Shown: piece by piece, positions 61,540 to 64,000 of the stretch
Position numbering within the stretch: the stretch's first letter is position 1
Layout: each line of letters opens with the position of its first letter
Source: Sphingobacterium endophyticum
GTDB lineage: Bacteria > Bacteroidota > Bacteroidia > Sphingobacteriales > Sphingobacteriaceae
Length of the DNA stretch: 64,000 bases
Assembly: GCF_009733535.1 (NCBI RefSeq)
Contig: NZ_SMMI01000003.1
Coordinates: forward strand, 558,001 to 622,000
Direction of reading: 5' to 3'
The notes under the pieces: generated by a model
What the model was told of the DNA's origin: nothing
Seen by the model: the letters and a program-made list of their open reading frames with translations, nothing else
The model's database searches: none
Made by a program: the position numbers and the translations under genes

Positions 61540-63186
61540 TTATTCAATAGCTTCGCCGGCATAGTCGCCTTCGTTCCCCAATCTATCGATTGGTTTTACA
61601 GCAACAGCATTTAGTTTCTGACCATCTTTACTTTTTGGAAGACTCAATTCAGATTGAGGCGCATCAAGAATCTGTACATCCCACGTATCTCCATATCTAG
61701 CATAGGCAACCCATTTAAATACCTGTTCAGGCTGTTTATGAAGCCATTTCACAAATACACTGCTTGGCTGATTCGTTAGCATTAGCGTTGGTTTTAAAAT
61801 AGGGTTGGCAGATAGCCAAGGTGATGCAGGAACTAATGCTTTTTGGGAATATGGTCCATCGTGTAAAGCTTTTAATAACATTGGATTTTTAGTTAATCCA
61901 GCAATGCTCCAATGCACAGCACCTACACTATTTGGAATAACCTCACGAGTTACCGCAATTTGGCGTTTAATCTCGTCCGCACGGTTAGCTGACCTTACTT
62001 CAACAGTATTAAGTCCTGGCCACAAATGGCGGTTATGTTTGTTTTCAGATTGCCACCATTTCAATAAACTAGTAAAACTCTGTTTTGGAGGATCAATCGG
62101 CCAATACAATTGAGGTGTAAAATAATCTATCCAGCCTTCATTAAGCCAAAGTTTCGCATCTGCATAAAGCTCATCATATTGAGATGAACCTGTTACGCCG
62201 GAAGGATAACCTGGTTTCCATATCCCAAATGGGCTCAAGCCAAATTTAACGGCAGGTTTTTCCTTTTTAATTTCGGTATAAATGCGCTTAATAAATTTAT
62301 TGACATTATCTCTTCTCCAGTCAGGTCTACTTAAGTTGCCACCAACTTTCTTATACGCAAACCAGGTTTTGTCATCTGGGAAATCAGATCCTCCATTATA
62401 AGTAGCATATGGATAGAAATAATCATCAAAATGCACACCATCGATATCATAACGCTTCACGATATCCATAACCACTGCTGCGGAATGGTCTTGCGTTTCT
62501 TGGCTAGCTGGGTCGAACCAGTACATTCCATTTCTAAGACGAACGATATTGTCTGGGGATTTGCGAACTAAGGACTCACCCGTCACTTGTCCACCATTGC
62601 TATGGTGAGCACGATAAGGATTTAACCAAACGTGAAGCTCTAAACCTCTTTTATGAGCCTCTTCAACCCAAAATTCCAATGGATCATAGTAAGGGCTTGG
62701 AGCCTTACCTGTCTGTCCTGTTAGAAAATAAGACCAAGGTTCTAAGCTTGACTTATACATAGCATCAGCAGAAGGCCTTACCTGAAAGATAACAGCGTTG
62801 AAGTTGTTATTTTTCAACATATCCAATAAGTTAATTGCTTCTTGTTTTTGCTGTTCAGTACTGAGGTTATTCTTACTAGGCCAATTGATATTTGCTACTG
62901 TTGCAACCCAAGCTGCACGAAATTCTCTAGGTACATTTGGTAGGTTTGCCTTAAATACAGGTTTCTCAACTACTTTCTTTTGTGTAACCGGTTCGCCTGC
63001 AGGTTTAGGCTTTTCTTTATTTTCAACCGGTTTTTCTTCTTCTTTTTTAGTTTCTTCAGGAGTTACTGTCTCCACAGAGGCAGTTGGTTTCTGCAAAACT
63101 TTTCCTTGCCTTCTTTTCGAGCCACATGATATGATAACCACCGCCAACAACACAAAAAGACAAAGACTTAAAAATCTTCTCATCAT
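61540..63186 (-). CDS. GHL10 family glycan hydrolase lipoprotein (DigH/YngK-like)
   Basis: A 548-residue lipoprotein (lipobox IISC, Cys21) with a Pro/Lys/Glu-rich spacer (about 25-80) that lifts the enzyme off the membrane. The TIM-barrel domain (about 85-440) has EFRAAWVATVANINWPS, NAVIFQVRPSADAMY, LHVWLNPYRAHH, DIDGVHFDDYFYPY (catalytic acid region) and GLSPFGIWKPG. E. coli DigH, of the same family, cuts denuded peptidoglycan strands. A C-terminal fibronectin-like segment follows (about 455-548). Between nagA and the NamZ-type gene, consistent with cell-wall glycan turnover. Confidence 0.9.
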   Translation of the reverse strand: MMRRFLSLCLFVLLAVVIISCGSKRRQGKVLQKPTASVETVTPEETKKEEEKPVENKEKPKPAGEPVTQKKVVEKPVFKANLPNVPREFRAAWVATVANINWPSKNNLSTEQQKQEAINLLDMLKNNNFNAVIFQVRPSADAMYKSSLEPWSYFLTGQTGKAPSPYYDPLEFWVEEAHKRGLELHVWLNPYRAHHSNGGQVTGESLVRKSPDNIVRLRNGMYWFDPASQETQDHSAAVVMDIVKRYDIDGVHFDDYFYPYATYNGGSDFPDDKTWFAYKKVGGNLSRPDWRRDNVNKFIKRIYTEIKKEKPAVKFGLSPFGIWKPGYPSGVTGSSQYDELYADAKLWLNEGWIDYFTPQLYWPIDPPKQSFTSLLKWWQSENKHNRHLWPGLNTVEVRSANRADEIKRQIAVTREVIPNSVGAVHWSIAGLTKNPMLLKALHDGPYSQKALVPASPWLSANPILKPTLMLTNQPSSVFVKWLHKQPEQVFKWVAYARYGDTWDVQILDAPQSELSLPKSKDGQKLNAVAVKPIDRLGNEGDYAGEAIE

Positions 63187-63204
63187 AAATTCGTTCTTAA
63201 CTCA

Positions 63205-63212
63205 CAAAATTA
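63205..63212 (-). promoter_or_regulatory. -7 element of the GHL10 gene
   Basis: Minus strand TAATTTTG, an exact TAnnTTTG match 18 nt before the ATG at 63186; no clear -33 box. Confidence 0.4.
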
Positions 63213-63258
63213 AGCTTTTTATAAGCTTTCCTACTAATTGTAACCTATTCTTTATATG

Positions 63259-64000
63259 TTAAATAACTTTTTCACCCTGAAACACAACCTGTTGAACCTG
63301 GAAATTCTGGTCAAAAACCAACACATTAGCGATTGATCCACTATTTAAATTACCGATATCATTCCTTCCAAATAACCTTGCTGGATAAAGGGTTGCCATC
63401 CGAAGGCTTTCATCTAGACTAATTCCTACTTTCTTGACACAATTTTCTACTGCTTTTAACATACTCAAAGCTGATCCGGACAAGGTTCCATCCGGCATAC
63501 TGTAATGATCAACATTAAATACATGTTGATAGATTGCTTTGTCACATGCGGCCACCGCATCTGTAATCAGAAACAATCGCTCACCCATTAATTCTTTCGA
63601 TATTTTCACGGCTTCAAAATCCACATGTACCCCATCCACAATAATGGATGCGCAAACTTCAGGATGATTGAACGCAGCACCTGGCAGCCCGACATCACGG
63701 TGATGTAAAGGGGACATAGCATTCCAAAGGTGCGTTATGGCAGGAATTCCATTATCAAAGGAATGTGTAGCCTCCTGATAAGTCGCAGCACTATGGCCAG
63801 CAGTTATTAATACATTATTCTCATTCAGATAATCTATACATTCCTGATCAGTCAACTCAGGCGCAACGGTCATCATTTTTACCACATTAGCATTACCTTC
63901 TATTACAGATTTCAAAAGATCAACTGTAGCTTTTTGAATGAGTTCGGCAGGATGGGCACCACGTTTGGCAGCATTTAAAAATGGTCCTTCTAAGTGGAGT
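63259..64000 (-). CDS. nagA: N-acetylglucosamine-6-phosphate deacetylase, C-terminal part
   Basis: The frame runs off the right edge; about 247 residues are visible. HLEGPF (metal Glu) is at the very edge, followed by TAGHSAATYQEA, ITHLWNAMSPLHHRD, IIVDGVHVDFEAV and LITDAVAACD (catalytic Asp), all typical of NagA of the amidohydrolase superfamily. It converts GlcNAc-6-P, the product of MurQ, to GlcN-6-P. The TTG/ATG-initiated frame ending at 63915 is only an internal part, as the HLEGPF motif precedes it. Confidence 0.93.
   Translation of the reverse strand, partial: LHLEGPFLNAAKRGAHPAELIQKATVDLLKSVIEGNANVVKMMTVAPELTDQECIDYLNENNVLITAGHSAATYQEATHSFDNGIPAITHLWNAMSPLHHRDVGLPGAAFNHPEVCASIIVDGVHVDFEAVKISKELMGERLFLITDAVAACDKAIYQHVFNVDHYSMPDGTLSGSALSMLKAVENCVKKVGISLDESLRMATLYPARLFGRNDIGNLNSGSIANVLVFDQNFQVQQVVFQGEKVI

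Noticed and set aside
62798..63262. 154-residue plus-strand frame opposite the GHL10 gene
   Set aside because: Antisense shadow of the signal peptide and the Pro/Lys/Glu-rich spacer of the GHL10 lipoprotein; its low-complexity Ser/Phe/Thr composition follows from that.

Overview
The window looks like chromosomal DNA of a low-GC member of the Bacteroidota, most likely Sphingobacteriaceae (Sphingobacterium/Pedobacter type). This is inferred from two SusC/SusD pairs, lipoproteins with short Bacteroidota-style signal peptides, DUF5683/DUF2911/DUF1080/DUF1343 proteins, a signal peptidase I with an extra N-terminal membrane domain, almost no Shine-Dalgarno sequences, and promoters that fit the Bacteroidota pattern (TTTG, about 18-21 nt, TAnnTTTG). 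No rRNA genes, CRISPR arrays, intact insertion sequences or prophage were seen. Most of the window is ordinary core genome. Left part (1-15 kb): end of a trypsin-like protease, 1-Cys peroxiredoxin, acyl-CoA dehydrogenase, a stand-alone SusC/SusD pair, a proline operon proB-proA plus a small unknown gene, an xth / cyclophilin / unknown / low-molecular-weight phosphatase operon, and a periplasmic HtrA protease. Middle (15-38 kb): dapF, a large SNF2-type ATPase, a lipoprotein TIM-barrel sugar isomerase with gltX, an overlapping histidine kinase / DinB / thioesterase unit, a FucP-type sugar transporter, DUF2911, a two-gene operon that should turn 2-oxoadipate into 2-oxoglutarate through D-2-hydroxyglutarate (hglS-like and ydiJ-like), the c-di-AMP synthase cdaA, pdxJ, and the parA-parB-DUF5683-dapB-lepB operon. 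Region 38-44.7 kb is accessory: AT-rich glycosyltransferase and FtsX-type permease genes, then a tRNA-Val array in which two intact genes are followed by tandem, degenerate tRNA-like units with a palindromic anticodon arm and a small GIY-YIG nuclease whose 3' end runs into a tRNA-like 5' half. A 157-nt imperfect inverted repeat lies beyond it. Region 44.7-64 kb, all on the minus strand, holds a porin, a purine nucleoside phosphorylase and a locus that reads as salvage of peptidoglycan or other amino-sugar glycans: NagA (cut by the window end), a GHL10/DigH-like glycan hydrolase, the NamZ-type exo-muramidase (DUF1343), SusC, SusD, a phosphoesterase/beta-propeller fusion, a GH9 enzyme, a NodB-type deacetylase, the MurNAc-6-phosphate etherase MurQ and a sodium:solute symporter. 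The inferred flow is cell-wall glycan to MurNAc to GlcNAc-6-P to GlcN-6-P. No MurNAc kinase lies in the window. The most unusual point is that the GH9 gene ends in a run of ten A's, and the deacetylase frame begins only by a -1 shift at that run: its first catalytic motif lies upstream of any usable start codon, so either a slippage-made GH9-deacetylase fusion or a homopolymer frameshift is present. Coordinates of tRNA-like fragments and all regulatory sites were judged by eye.
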